NCBI GenBank assembly: GCA_025141675.1
Contig: CP081161.1
Span: 1,090,001 to 1,154,000, forward strand
Length of the DNA stretch: 64,000 nt
Origin: Rhodobacteraceae bacterium S2214
GTDB lineage: Bacteria; Pseudomonadota; Alphaproteobacteria; Rhodobacterales; Rhodobacteraceae
Reading direction: 5' to 3'
The translations under genes and the position numbers were made by a program. Positions 17,836 to 26,789 of the stretch are shown one piece after another. A model generated the notes under the pieces. It ran no database searches and was not told the DNA's origin. It worked only from the letters and a program-made list of their open reading frames with translations. How positions within the stretch are numbered: the stretch's first letter is position 1; the number at the start of each line of letters is the position of its first letter.

Positions 17836-19179
17836 ATGGTATTTCGGCCCTCGAAACTGGTGAAGCGGTTCGCGACCCTGCGGATGCCCCCCCCCGCGGT
17901 TCTGGTGCTCTTTTACCTCGCCTTCATCATCGTGGGTGCGCTGCTGCTCTGGCTGCCGATCTCACATCACGGTGAAATCGGACTGGGCGAAGCACTGTTT
18001 ACATCAACCTCTGCCGTGACCGTAACAGGGCTTGTGCTTGCTGACACGGGTGCTGCTTTTACGGGCTTTGGGCAGGCTGTCATTGCCGCGCTCATTCAGC
18101 TCGGCGGGTTAGGCTTGATGACTTTTGCGGTGCTCTTGCTCGGGGCGCTCGGCATTCCGGTAGGTATGCCACAACGCCTGATCCTGCGCGAAGACCTGAA
18201 CCAGACATCGCTGTCAAACCTGACCTATCTTGCGCGCATCATCTTTATCATCGCCCTGGTCTGCGAGGTGATCGGGGCCGCCTTGCTTGCCCTGGTCTTT
18301 GTTCCTGAGTTCGGCTGGCATGGCATATGGCAGGCGGTTTTTCATTCTATTTCGGCCTTCAATAACGCGGGTTTTGCGCTTTATCCCGACAGCCTCTCTC
18401 AATGGGTAGGCCACCCGATCGTCAACATTGTGATCCCTGTCACCTTCATTCTGGGAGGCCTCGGGTTCATTGTCGTGGGGGATATCTATCAGAAACGCCA
18501 GTGGCGCAAACTTACGCTGCATTCCAAACTGATGCTGCTCGGAACCGGCATTCTGATTGCCTGGGGGAGCATCATGTTCGGGCTTCTTGAATGGACGAAC
18601 CCCAACACCTTGGGCCCGTTGAGCACTGGCGAAAAACTATGGGCAAGTTGGTTTCAGGGGGTCACGCCGCGCACGGCCGGGTTCAATACGATCGACACCG
18701 GCGGAATGCATGACAGCACGACCATGTTGACGATGACTCTCATGTTGGTTGGCGGTGGCAGCACCTCGACTGCAGGAGGGATCAAAGTGACGACACTCTG
18801 CGTGTTGTTGCTCGCCACTGTCGCTTTCTTCAGGCGTCAAACAACATTGCACGCCTTTGGGCGATCTTTGGGTGTCGACGAAGTCATGAAAGTCCTCGCT
18901 CTCACGACCATTTCAATGCTTCTGGTACTAACGGGCATTTTTGTCACGTTGATCAATCACGACGGTGAATTCATCGACCTCGCGTTCGAGGTCACATCGG
19001 CATTCGGCACAGTGGGTCTGTCGCGCGGGACGACCGGAGAGCTTGATGGTATCGGCAGGGCAATCATTATGGCGATGATGTTCATCGGTCGGGTTGGCCC
19101 TCTGGCCATCGGTTTTTTCCTCGCGACCCGCAGCGCGCCGCGGGTAAAGTACCCCGCAGGGCAAATATATCTTGGGTAG
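17836..19179 (+). CDS. ktrB: Trk/Ktr potassium channel subunit KtrB
   Basis: A 447-residue inner membrane K+ transporter of the Trk/Ktr/HKT superfamily, with four M1-P-M2 repeats; the filter-like loops are visible as SAVTVTGL, SAFNNAGF, TPRTAGFNT and SAFGTVGLS. Length matches KtrB rather than the longer TrkH. It pairs with ktrA directly upstream and mediates K+ uptake, coupled to Na+ in studied members. The Tn7-like module begins a few hundred bases downstream. Confidence 0.9.
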   Translation: MVFRPSKLVKRFATLRMPPPAVLVLFYLAFIIVGALLLWLPISHHGEIGLGEALFTSTSAVTVTGLVLADTGAAFTGFGQAVIAALIQLGGLGLMTFAVLLLGALGIPVGMPQRLILREDLNQTSLSNLTYLARIIFIIALVCEVIGAALLALVFVPEFGWHGIWQAVFHSISAFNNAGFALYPDSLSQWVGHPIVNIVIPVTFILGGLGFIVVGDIYQKRQWRKLTLHSKLMLLGTGILIAWGSIMFGLLEWTNPNTLGPLSTGEKLWASWFQGVTPRTAGFNTIDTGGMHDSTTMLTMTLMLVGGGSTSTAGGIKVTTLCVLLLATVAFFRRQTTLHAFGRSLGVDEVMKVLALTTISMLLVLTGIFVTLINHDGEFIDLAFEVTSAFGTVGLSRGTTGELDGIGRAIIMAMMFIGRVGPLAIGFFLATRSAPRVKYPAGQIYLG

Positions 19180-19571
19180 CCAAGCGACATAGGTCGAAGG
19201 ACCGCTTCGTCCCGTACTGCCGCCAGTTCGCCACCTCCGAGTCTTTGCGCTCGCGGCGAAGGTCCGCAATGCGGGCTGCGGATGCAGCATCTCGACTGAT
19301 CGATGAACGGCAGGTTTGGGCCGCGTCTGACTATGTGATCAATTCCACTTTTCAGATTGACATGCTCCCCAGAGACAAGCGCTCATTAATGGTTGTCGTG
19401 CAATTTGTGGAGCCTTGAGACATTTGTTCACAAATTTGAATTTGTTCCTCTTTTTGAAATTTGTGAACATTTTTCGTTTTGTATCAATTACTTGAGGGAA
19501 TCGAATCGATTGTGTTTCGTGAATTAATCACGCTACATTGTAAGGCAGACGTAATCGGGGGATTGTCTGCA
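19180..19571. other. Gap between ktrB and Tn7-like module 1
   Basis: This 392-base stretch has two parts: a GC-rich tail behind ktrB up to about 19330 with no features I recognise, and an AT-rich part from about 19380 that contains a long perfect inverted repeat (19425-19469) and three direct AATTTGT copies (19402, 19439, 19458). The left end of the Tn7-like element should lie here. No terminal repeat with matching target duplication could be identified. Confidence 0.4.
19425..19469. promoter_or_regulatory. Inverted repeat upstream of module 1 regulator
   Basis: TGTTCACAAATTT (19425-19437) is repeated in exact inverted form at 19457-19469, 19 bases apart. It lies about 100 bases upstream of the Ner-like gene and could be its operator, or a pair of TnsB-binding sites at the transposon end. 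Three direct AATTTGT cores overlap the region. Confidence 0.5.
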
Positions 19572-19793
19572 ATGATTGATCTTGAACGGCATGACGCAAT
19601 TCGCAGAAGGCTGCGCGCGCTTGGCGTTAATTTCACTGATATCGCAAATTCTGTCGGTTGTGTTCCAAGTCTTGTGACCATGGTTTGCCAGGGTCACAGG
19701 TCAAATGTTGCTATTGAAACGGAAATAGCGGCTCGATTGAACGATGTTCCATCAAACCTATGGCCTCATAGATACGAGGAGGAAACCAAATGA
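19572..19793 (+). CDS. Ner-like HTH regulator of Tn7-like module 1
   Basis: A 73-residue DNA-binding protein of the Ner/Nlp type: the helix-turn-helix RRLRALGVNFTDIANSVGC followed by the recognition helix region, ending in NLWPHRYE. Similar proteins control early transcription in Mu-like phages. The ATG at 19572 gives the compact length typical of the family; the frame is open upstream to 19479. It heads the tns genes, and an equivalent gene heads module 2 with the same closing LWP-R pattern, so it probably represses transposase expression. Confidence 0.65.
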   Translation: MIDLERHDAIRRRLRALGVNFTDIANSVGCVPSLVTMVCQGHRSNVAIETEIAARLNDVPSNLWPHRYEEETK

Positions 19794-19813
19794 AGATTTA
19801 ACCCCAAAAACGA

Positions 19814-19967
19814 GAAACGGCCAAGGCCGGTTTCCCAGTCAAGGCCGCTTCGTATCATTTGGATCTGATACGTAAGCTTCTCCTTTCGACTGTTCAATGT
19901 CAAGTCAGAACGCCCTTTGGGGCGCTCAATTCCTTTGTCTCAATAAATGGAGAAGCGCCCTTGGGCG
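19814..19967 (+). promoter_or_regulatory. Hairpin-rich leader between Ner-like gene and tnsA
   Basis: Four strong inverted repeats follow one another: GAAACGGCC/GGCCGGTTTC (19814-19834), GCTTCGTATCA/TGATACG-T-AAGC (19847-19877, one bulge), CGCCC/GGGCG (19911-19924) and CGCCC/GGGCG (19956-19967). No protein is visible apart from a three-codon ATG-AAG-ATT-TAA that overlaps the regulator stop. The equivalent place in module 2 is also hairpin-rich. It could be an attenuator, a terminator array, or a structured RNA. Confidence 0.45.
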
Positions 19968-19979
19968 ATCGGTGAAGTT

Positions 19980-20693
19980 ATGCCGGTCGTCAGGGCCAAC
20001 ACAAACATGAATTATTCATCTAACCGTACGTTTCGCAGGGCTCTTGCGAGCCGTTCCAATCGCCGGATCAACCCACGTGGCCGCAGTGGTCGTGGCGCAA
20101 TTGTCTGCAGGTTGCCGAACTGGCAGTTTGATCGCCGTGTCATATTCGAGAGCATTCTAGAAATGCACGTGCTGCTTTTATTGCTCGCACGGCGCGACAC
20201 CATAGACCTTTGGGAGCAGCGCGGGCCCATCAGATATACTGATGCGCATGACGCGACGCGCCACACCTACTTTGACTTTGTGGTCAAACTGGCATGCGGC
20301 AAAATGCTCGCCATTGCTGTGAAGCCTGCAGCGATTGTTGAAGAACATGGCTTTCGGCAGGAGCTGGAGCTGATCAAGGCGGCAACTCCTTTGAGCTTTG
20401 CCGATGACGTCGTGTTGGTGACAGATCGCTCGTTCACACCTGCAGAGGCCAGAAACGCGCAACGGTTGCACGAGTTTCGTAGGTATCCAGATGTCGAGGC
20501 CGACGCGGCAATTGCGTCTTTGTTGGCTGATCTCGATACACCTACGACGATTGCTGATCTGGTGCAGAAGTCAGGACTTGATGGGCGAGGCTTTCGAGCT
20601 GCGTTTCGCGCTCTGTTCACCGGACAAGCCAAGGTCTTGAACGTAGGCGATATCACCCCGCAGACGATGATCACCGCGGAGGTGGCGTCATGA
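19980..20693 (+). CDS. tnsA: TnsA-like endonuclease, module 1
   Basis: A 237-residue TnsA-type nuclease, which cuts the 5' ends of a Tn7-like element so that it moves by cut-and-paste. The PD-(D/E)XK core is visible as FESILE (Glu at about residue 57), YFDFVV (Asp at about 99) and AIAVKP (Lys at about 114). The C-terminal half (SFADDVVLVTDRSFT onwards) should contact TnsC. The start is uncertain (19947, 19980 or 20007 are all in frame). The stop overlaps the tnsB start as ATGA. Confidence 0.8.
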   Translation: MPVVRANTNMNYSSNRTFRRALASRSNRRINPRGRSGRGAIVCRLPNWQFDRRVIFESILEMHVLLLLLARRDTIDLWEQRGPIRYTDAHDATRHTYFDFVVKLACGKMLAIAVKPAAIVEEHGFRQELELIKAATPLSFADDVVLVTDRSFTPAEARNAQRLHEFRRYPDVEADAAIASLLADLDTPTTIADLVQKSGLDGRGFRAAFRALFTGQAKVLNVGDITPQTMITAEVAS

Positions 20694-22909
20694 GAGTACG
20701 CTTTGATCCGAGTGACGCGTTTGAGTTGGCGGCTGTGCTCTATATGATCACGTTACAGTCCAAAGATGGGATTGTCCTGCAGCAGGTCGATAACGCGGAC
20801 ATCACGCTGTCCTTTAGCCATGACGAGGTCACGGCTCTCCTAAAGGATCCGACGACGCGACTGCGACGGGGATTCTTTTCCAAGCATCGCGCAGTGTCGC
20901 GTCTGCATACTAGTCAAAAGTACCTTGCGACAGCAAAGCCGAAAGCGCGCTCAGACGCTTTGTGGCGCGAGGTTTGGGTTCAGGTTACTTCAGCTTCGGT
21001 ACATGCCAAGGAAATCAATCGGACTGAGACATCGATTACCCAGTTCATGCCGGTGCTGCGCCAACGGGTGAATGCCATTTGCGTTGATGCGCAGTACCTG
21101 GGGTCATCAGGGCAAGCTGGTAGGAAAGCAACCATCCGCAAAGCGCCATGTGCGAAAACATTATTGAATTGGCTACGTCGCTATGAACGCGCGGGCGGAT
21201 GTCCGTTATCGCTGATGAACAAGCAGCGCTGCGAGACGACCTACGTTAGGCGATTTGGCACGGAGGTCATGAAGGTCCTCAACGCGTGCCTGTGGGAGTT
21301 TCTATCGCTGGGCAAGCCGACACCCGCAAAGATCGTCCGCGATACCCAAGATCACTTCAAGGAGCTGAATGCGGAACGCGCAACCGACGGCCTGCCTGAT
21401 CTCGTCATTCCATCGGCCTCGGACATCAAGCGCCGCGCGTCTCAACTCAAAAAGTTCCAGTGTAAAGTCGGGCGTTACGGCAAAAGTGCCGCTGTGCGTG
21501 ACATGAGCATCTATCAAGAGGGCTTGAAGATCTTTCATCCTTTGCAATGGGTGGAAATGGATGAATGGAAGATCGATGTCTATTCGCTGCTGGATGAAGC
21601 GGGATGCCTTGATGGCCTGAGTGAGCAACAAAAAGCGACCTACAAAGTTGGCCGCAGATGGCTGTGTCTCGCGATTGATGTGGCGACACGGTGCGTCGTT
21701 GGTATGCGGCTTGCGCAGAGGCCGACGCCGGCTGACGCGATCAGCACGCTTTCTTTGATCACAATGGATAAGACTCCGCTTGCGCAGGCAGCAGGGTGTG
21801 AGTCTGGTTGGGGATTTTTTGGTGGTTGCGGCACCGTTTCTACGGACATGGGGCCCGCGTTCATCGCCGATGAGTACCGTGTTGCAGTCGCGGACTTGCG
21901 TTTTACGCAGTCGGCTCCGGCTGCAGGCGTCCCCAAACTTCGCGGGCATGTCGAGCGCATTTTTGGGACCTTCGCATCACAGTTGATGGTAGAACTCACA
22001 GGGCGCAGTTTTTCGAACTCTAAGGAACGCGGGGACTACCCGGGTGAAGACTTGGCTGCTGTGACAGACGATGATCTCGTTCGGCTGTTCACACGGTTTG
22101 TCGTCGATATCTATCATAACGTGCCACATGCGGGATTGGATGATGAAACACCTGCCAATGCATGGAAGCGGCTTGCCAAGGAGCAAGGCGTGACAGCGAC
22201 GCCAGATGCGACAACACTGTGTTCCGTGTTCGGGATTGCATTGCAGCGCAAGATTGATCGCCACGGTGTGCTAGCGCATGGCATTCACTACCTGTCCCCC
22301 GAGATCGAGCAGGCCTATTCCGACGGCGCCCGATCCAAAGTGGAGATCCGCGTCGACCCGCACGACCTGACCTTTATTACCGTGTATTTGGATGGGGAAT
22401 GGTATCCAGCTCACGCGGTATCAGACAGTGTCTGGGGGCTTTCGCTTGTCGAGTGGACCGAGATTTGCCGCAATTTACGTCTCAAACATAAGAAGGAGGC
22501 GCAGCTATCTGAAGATGTCGTGCGGCGTGCGCGCAAAGCCATTCGCGCAATCAACGCCGATGCGATGGCGCTGCGGCGCCTGAAACCAATGACATTGACG
22601 ACGGAAGAGTTGGAGCGTGCAGAGCGTGAGTTGTTCATGTCGCTCTCGATCAAGCCTTCCAAGCATGTGCCGCCGGTCAAAGATGCGCCCGAAGGGCTTG
22701 GGCTGTTGGGCGATGTGATTGATCCATCAGGGTCTGACAGTGTGGATCAGGGTCACGATGATCAAACAGATTTGCCCGTCGACGCGCCTGATCCGGGATC
22801 GGAGCGGGAGCCGCAATCGGACAATAATCCGCAAGAAACCAAGCCAAGCGACGATGAAAACGAGCCCCAGAAGGGTCGCTCAGGCGGATTTGGGTTCCGC
22901 CATGACTGA
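20690..22909 (+). CDS. tnsB: TnsB-like DDE transposase, module 1
   Basis: A 739-residue transposase of the TnsB/MuA (rve integrase core) type that binds the element ends and joins 3' ends to target DNA. The DDE residues are in VEMDEWKID (Asp about 290), STDMGPAF (Asp about 386) and HVERIFGTF (Glu about 422). The Mu-type beta-barrel follows, and a Pro/Asp-rich acidic tail (about 660-739) probably contacts TnsC. It overlaps tnsA by 4 and tnsC by 8 bases. Confidence 0.9.
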   Translation: MRVRFDPSDAFELAAVLYMITLQSKDGIVLQQVDNADITLSFSHDEVTALLKDPTTRLRRGFFSKHRAVSRLHTSQKYLATAKPKARSDALWREVWVQVTSASVHAKEINRTETSITQFMPVLRQRVNAICVDAQYLGSSGQAGRKATIRKAPCAKTLLNWLRRYERAGGCPLSLMNKQRCETTYVRRFGTEVMKVLNACLWEFLSLGKPTPAKIVRDTQDHFKELNAERATDGLPDLVIPSASDIKRRASQLKKFQCKVGRYGKSAAVRDMSIYQEGLKIFHPLQWVEMDEWKIDVYSLLDEAGCLDGLSEQQKATYKVGRRWLCLAIDVATRCVVGMRLAQRPTPADAISTLSLITMDKTPLAQAAGCESGWGFFGGCGTVSTDMGPAFIADEYRVAVADLRFTQSAPAAGVPKLRGHVERIFGTFASQLMVELTGRSFSNSKERGDYPGEDLAAVTDDDLVRLFTRFVVDIYHNVPHAGLDDETPANAWKRLAKEQGVTATPDATTLCSVFGIALQRKIDRHGVLAHGIHYLSPEIEQAYSDGARSKVEIRVDPHDLTFITVYLDGEWYPAHAVSDSVWGLSLVEWTEICRNLRLKHKKEAQLSEDVVRRARKAIRAINADAMALRRLKPMTLTTEELERAERELFMSLSIKPSKHVPPVKDAPEGLGLLGDVIDPSGSDSVDQGHDDQTDLPVDAPDPGSEREPQSDNNPQETKPSDDENEPQKGRSGGFGFRHD

Positions 22910-23855
22910 TGATCGCATTGCTGACCAAATTGTCAGGCTCGGTATGATCTTTGCCGAGCACCCTGCCTACGCGCCCCTGGAGAAGAAGTTCTTTGACCTT
23001 GTGTCCTTGCGGCGCGCGCAGCTGGCGGCGGGGATCGCACCCGAAGTCGAAGGTATCGTTGTCACCGGCCCCCCTGGGGCCGGCAAATCGATGGCGGTGC
23101 AAGAATTGCTGCGGTCGTTCCGAGAAGGAGATGATGGCGGCGATGATGGTAACATCTGCGAGGCGCTGAGTTGTTTGGTGCCATCTCCTGCCACCGAGAA
23201 GTCGGTTGGTATCACCTGTTTGAGGTCCCTTGGATACAAACTTGAGCGGGACCGCCCGGCCCATATTATCTGGGACATGGTGCGCGATAATCTGCGAGAT
23301 CGCCAAACGCTCTTTGTGCACTTTGATGAGGCGCAGCATCTTTGCGAAAAACAAACCCCGCGTGAAATCCAATCGGTGATCAGCACCCTGAAATCCTTGT
23401 TGCAGAACCCCGGATGGCCTGTTGGTCTCATCTTGTCGGGCACGCCGCTGCTGAAGGACATGATCAATCAAGACGCGCAATTGACGCGGCGATTGTATCC
23501 GATCGAGTTGAAAGCGCTGAACGCACTGCAGGACATTGATGCCATTATCGGAACCCTTCGCTTTTATGTGGGCAAGGCCGGTTTAGACGTGTGCCCTGAT
23601 AGTCTTTCGGCTGAATTTGTGGCGCGCTTGGTCCACGCGGCCTGCGGTGAATTTGGCCTTCTGATCAAGTTCATCATCTTGGCAATTGAACAGGCACTGA
23701 GGCAGGGGAAGACCGCGGTTGGGCCTGCGCAGTTCCAATCAGCCTATGCGGACAAGTCAGGCTGCATGGACGGCATGAACCCGTTTATCGCGGTGGACTT
23801 CGAGCGGATTGATTGCAGCAAGCTTTATGGGGAGGGCGACACCTATGGCATTTGA
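22902..23855 (+). CDS. tnsC: TnsC-like AAA+ ATPase, module 1
   Basis: A 317-residue AAA+ regulator that links target choice by TniQ to the transposase. The Walker A GPPGAGKS lies at about residue 55 and Walker B LFVHFDEAQH at about 141; sensor-type SGTPLL follows. The ATG at 22902 overlaps the end of tnsB by 8 bases, exactly as in module 2, which fixes the start. It is shorter than Tn7 TnsC and closer in size to the TniB/TnsC of smaller Tn7-like elements. Confidence 0.88.
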   Translation: MTDDRIADQIVRLGMIFAEHPAYAPLEKKFFDLVSLRRAQLAAGIAPEVEGIVVTGPPGAGKSMAVQELLRSFREGDDGGDDGNICEALSCLVPSPATEKSVGITCLRSLGYKLERDRPAHIIWDMVRDNLRDRQTLFVHFDEAQHLCEKQTPREIQSVISTLKSLLQNPGWPVGLILSGTPLLKDMINQDAQLTRRLYPIELKALNALQDIDAIIGTLRFYVGKAGLDVCPDSLSAEFVARLVHAACGEFGLLIKFIILAIEQALRQGKTAVGPAQFQSAYADKSGCMDGMNPFIAVDFERIDCSKLYGEGDTYGI

Positions 23856-25752
23856 ACCTCGTATCAGTTTCCCGCTCAAACGGTTCGAAACAGCGACGTC
23901 TTATGTGTCGCGCCTAGCGCGGTTTTTCCACGTGGAGACGCCGCACGACTTTTGTCTCGATCATGGTTTCCGGTGGCAAGACGTTGTGCGGGGCGATGAT
24001 GTTCTCCTTGAACGCGTCGCGCGCATCGGCGGGGCCTGTTCCGCTGATCTGAAACATTGGGCTGTTCGCAGTACTGCGTCTCATCGGTTTGTGGTGGCAG
24101 GGCAGGAGGGCACTAAGAGCTCGCTCATTCGCACGCGGCTGCGAGTGTGCCCGCAATGCCTTGTTGCGGATCGGATCGCTGATTGGCGGCATGGTGCATA
24201 CCGTCGGCACTTTTGGCAGTTCGCAGCAATGCGGGCTTGCGATAAGCATCATTGCCCGATCATCACTTTGCCGCACGAGCGCTATACGATCCACAACTAT
24301 GACTTTGCAGGTCAAGTCGAAAGGCATTGGGATCTCATTGCGGGTGCAGCAAGCGATTGCGCACACCAGTCTGCAACTGACCTTGAGGCCTATGTGATGT
24401 CCCGCCTGATGGGGAAGCCGTGCAATCCGTTTTTGGACGCTATGCCGATGCACATCGCCACGCGATTGTCTGAGGTATTGGGCTTTGTGCTGTTGTTCGG
24501 GTCGAAACGTTTGATCTCGAGTGCGTCGGAGGCTGAACTGGCAGAAGCGGGGCAGGCGGGTTTTGACGCACTGCAGACGGGCGAGGAGGGGCTTTGCAAG
24601 GCTTTGGAAAGTCTGGTGGCGCCAGAGGCTTTGCGCACGGTGCACCACAAATCCGATCTGGGAGCATTATTTGAATGGCTCAGGACGTCCGCGCTGGGGG
24701 AAGCGTTTGAGCCCCTGAAAAACATCGTGCGCGACTTCATTTTCCGCAGCTATCCGATCCAAGAAGGTCAAACTGTTTTGGGGAAGGCTTGCACATCCCG
24801 CGAGAAATACACGGTACACACTGCCTGGCAGACACTGGGCATGCAGCGCAATCGCATGAACAGGGTCCTTCTGTCAGGCGGGCAGGCCCAGCTTGATGAT
24901 GAGGACAAATCCATAAGGCTTCATGCCGCCCTGGATGTCACAGACGTCGCCCGTATTGCGGCGCAAATGGAGGGGCGTCTGACGGCGCAACAAGCGAGCG
25001 CGCGTTTAGCTGTCAGCACCGAGGTTCTGCAGCAGTTCAGGGAACGATCAATTTTGACGCCAATCATCGACGCGTTGGATCTCATTCCAAAGTACGAACA
25101 AGCGGACATCGACCGGCTGCTCGCGCGGCTGTCACATCGCGTGACTGTGCGAGGTGCGTCTCATGCAAAGCTTGTCCCGATCACGGAGGCATCGCAGCGC
25201 GTCCGGTGTCCCAGCGCTGATATCGTCTCGTTCATTCTGGACGGACACCTGCAGACCATCGGGCACGATAGCGCAAAAGATGGGCTGTCAGGCTTCCGTA
25301 TTTGCATTGGGGAATTGCGGTCACTGCTGCCAGTGCCTGAGCTGCCGGGACTGCCCAAGGGGGATGCCGCACGCGCGCTGCGTGTAACATATCCCACGAT
25401 CAAACATCTCGTCGATCACGGACTGCTGAGTGAGGAGCGCGCGATGAACCCAAAGTCGCGTCAGCCCATCACGGTCATCACGTTTGAAAGCATCACAGCA
25501 TTCAGCGCGAAATACGTCACGCTCGGCGAATTGGCCAAAGAGTACCGCCGCACAGCCGGGCCTTTAGGGTGTCATCTCGAAGCCAAAGGCATTTGCCCCA
25601 TCGAGACGCCGCTGAAGATCAGTTGGTACTATGAACGTCATGGATTACGTGCGCGGTTGGCCGCGATTGGGTTGAAGGCTCCGGTTGATCGGCGCCAAAG
25701 GCGACAGAACACTGATCGCCAGACCCAAGAACATCGGGAGGCAAGGCTTTGA
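23845..25752 (+). CDS. tniQ: TniQ/TnsD-like target-selection protein, module 1
   Basis: A 635-residue TniQ-family protein, long enough to be TnsD-like (TniQ domain plus a sequence-specific DNA-binding part) rather than a short Cas-linked TniQ. The zinc-ribbon region RVCPQCLVADR...WRHGAYRRHFW...ACDKHHCPI sits at about residues 105-150. The C-terminal two thirds contain repeated helical segments. Such proteins usually guide insertion into one chromosomal site. It overlaps tnsC by 11 bases and closes the module. The target site cannot be read from the sequence. Confidence 0.82.
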   Translation: MAFEPRISFPLKRFETATSYVSRLARFFHVETPHDFCLDHGFRWQDVVRGDDVLLERVARIGGACSADLKHWAVRSTASHRFVVAGQEGTKSSLIRTRLRVCPQCLVADRIADWRHGAYRRHFWQFAAMRACDKHHCPIITLPHERYTIHNYDFAGQVERHWDLIAGAASDCAHQSATDLEAYVMSRLMGKPCNPFLDAMPMHIATRLSEVLGFVLLFGSKRLISSASEAELAEAGQAGFDALQTGEEGLCKALESLVAPEALRTVHHKSDLGALFEWLRTSALGEAFEPLKNIVRDFIFRSYPIQEGQTVLGKACTSREKYTVHTAWQTLGMQRNRMNRVLLSGGQAQLDDEDKSIRLHAALDVTDVARIAAQMEGRLTAQQASARLAVSTEVLQQFRERSILTPIIDALDLIPKYEQADIDRLLARLSHRVTVRGASHAKLVPITEASQRVRCPSADIVSFILDGHLQTIGHDSAKDGLSGFRICIGELRSLLPVPELPGLPKGDAARALRVTYPTIKHLVDHGLLSEERAMNPKSRQPITVITFESITAFSAKYVTLGELAKEYRRTAGPLGCHLEAKGICPIETPLKISWYYERHGLRARLAAIGLKAPVDRRQRRQNTDRQTQEHREARL

Positions 25753-26789
25753 TTGTGAAAACTACGCAATTGCAACCGGATCCGAGATGATGGCACTCTG
25801 CGATCTCCAGCAAAACATGTCGTAGTCCGACTTTACGACGACGGAGATCTCGTCACACAGCTACTAAAAACGAAAACCCGCGAGGACCTTACGGCTGTCG
25901 CGGGCATCTAAGAAATTGGAAGACTCAAAGTTGCCTTCTACTGCGCTCCGGATAGGGTCCGCTGTACCAGTTGTCAACAAAACAGACTATGACTATTTGG
26001 TAGGACTTTGTGCTGGTGTCCGCCATGGGGATGGTTGCAGTTCGTCTGGTAACTTTTGTACTTCCTGCAGCGCTGTCTTAATCAAATGATCGGTTAAGTT
26101 GCATTATCGTTCTTGGTATATGCCCAGTCAGTCTCGAAAAAGAATGAGATACTATGGAAGGATCAGGTCGCCATGTGCGCCGCTTTTTCCTGCTCCTAAA
26201 CTGGTAATACGCATCTGAAAGAACTTGGAGCTAAGCAACCATATTCTTCTGTAGGTGTGCTTTAACTTAAAAGTGGTCGGTCCTTCTGAAAGAACCAGAC
26301 CACTTTTATATCACTGATTTACAACCCAATGACGGGATACTCATAACTTCGAGAAACAAGGCAACAGAACTGGTAACCGAAAACCATTCACTCAAGACAG
26401 ACTAATACCGAACTCGGTACGACCGCTCGTATACATGCGCCGATCAACCGTGAGGAGATGTCCTTTAGTACAGGCACAGATAAGTTGCACAAATCGGCAC
26501 GATACAGTGAGGTTGCGATCGGACTATTGAGGATAGGCACTGTTAAATAGCTGGGAACGTTAAGGGAAACAGCTGGTGAATGAATTCGGCTGGAGTCTTA
26601 AACACTGGGAATCCTCAAAAGTGGCTAAAAAGAGTTAATGCTGAAAGCTCTCCGAGCGGAACCCTAGCAGTACTCAACTGAATATTCGGTCCGATATGCT
26701 TTGATTTGCTATGGTTCGCCCTATATGTGCCCAATCCCCGGCTCCACTTATGGTTGAGCGGGAGCCTTACCAAAGAGAAGGAGTGCTCA
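25753..26789. other. Long non-coding stretch behind module 1
   Basis: About 1 kb with stops in all frames and no recognisable protein. It contains a CCCGCGA/TCGCGGG hairpin at 25878-25906, which on the minus strand is followed by T-rich sequence, and a strong terminator-like hairpin at 26269-26307. Base composition is lower in GC than the tns genes. It may hold degenerate element DNA. Confidence 0.5.
26269..26307. terminator. Bidirectional terminator-like hairpin
   Basis: AAAAGTGGTC (26269-26278) and GACCACTTTT (26298-26307) form a perfect 10 bp stem, extended inwards by GGTCCTT/AAGAACC with one mismatch. A-tract and T-tract flank the stem, so it can end transcripts from both sides. It lies in the gap behind tniQ. 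Confidence 0.6.

Noticed and set aside
19814..19967. CRISPR array or tracr-like RNA between the Ner-like gene and tnsA
   Set aside because: The hairpins have different sequences and no regular repeat-spacer pattern, and there is no Cas gene in the window.
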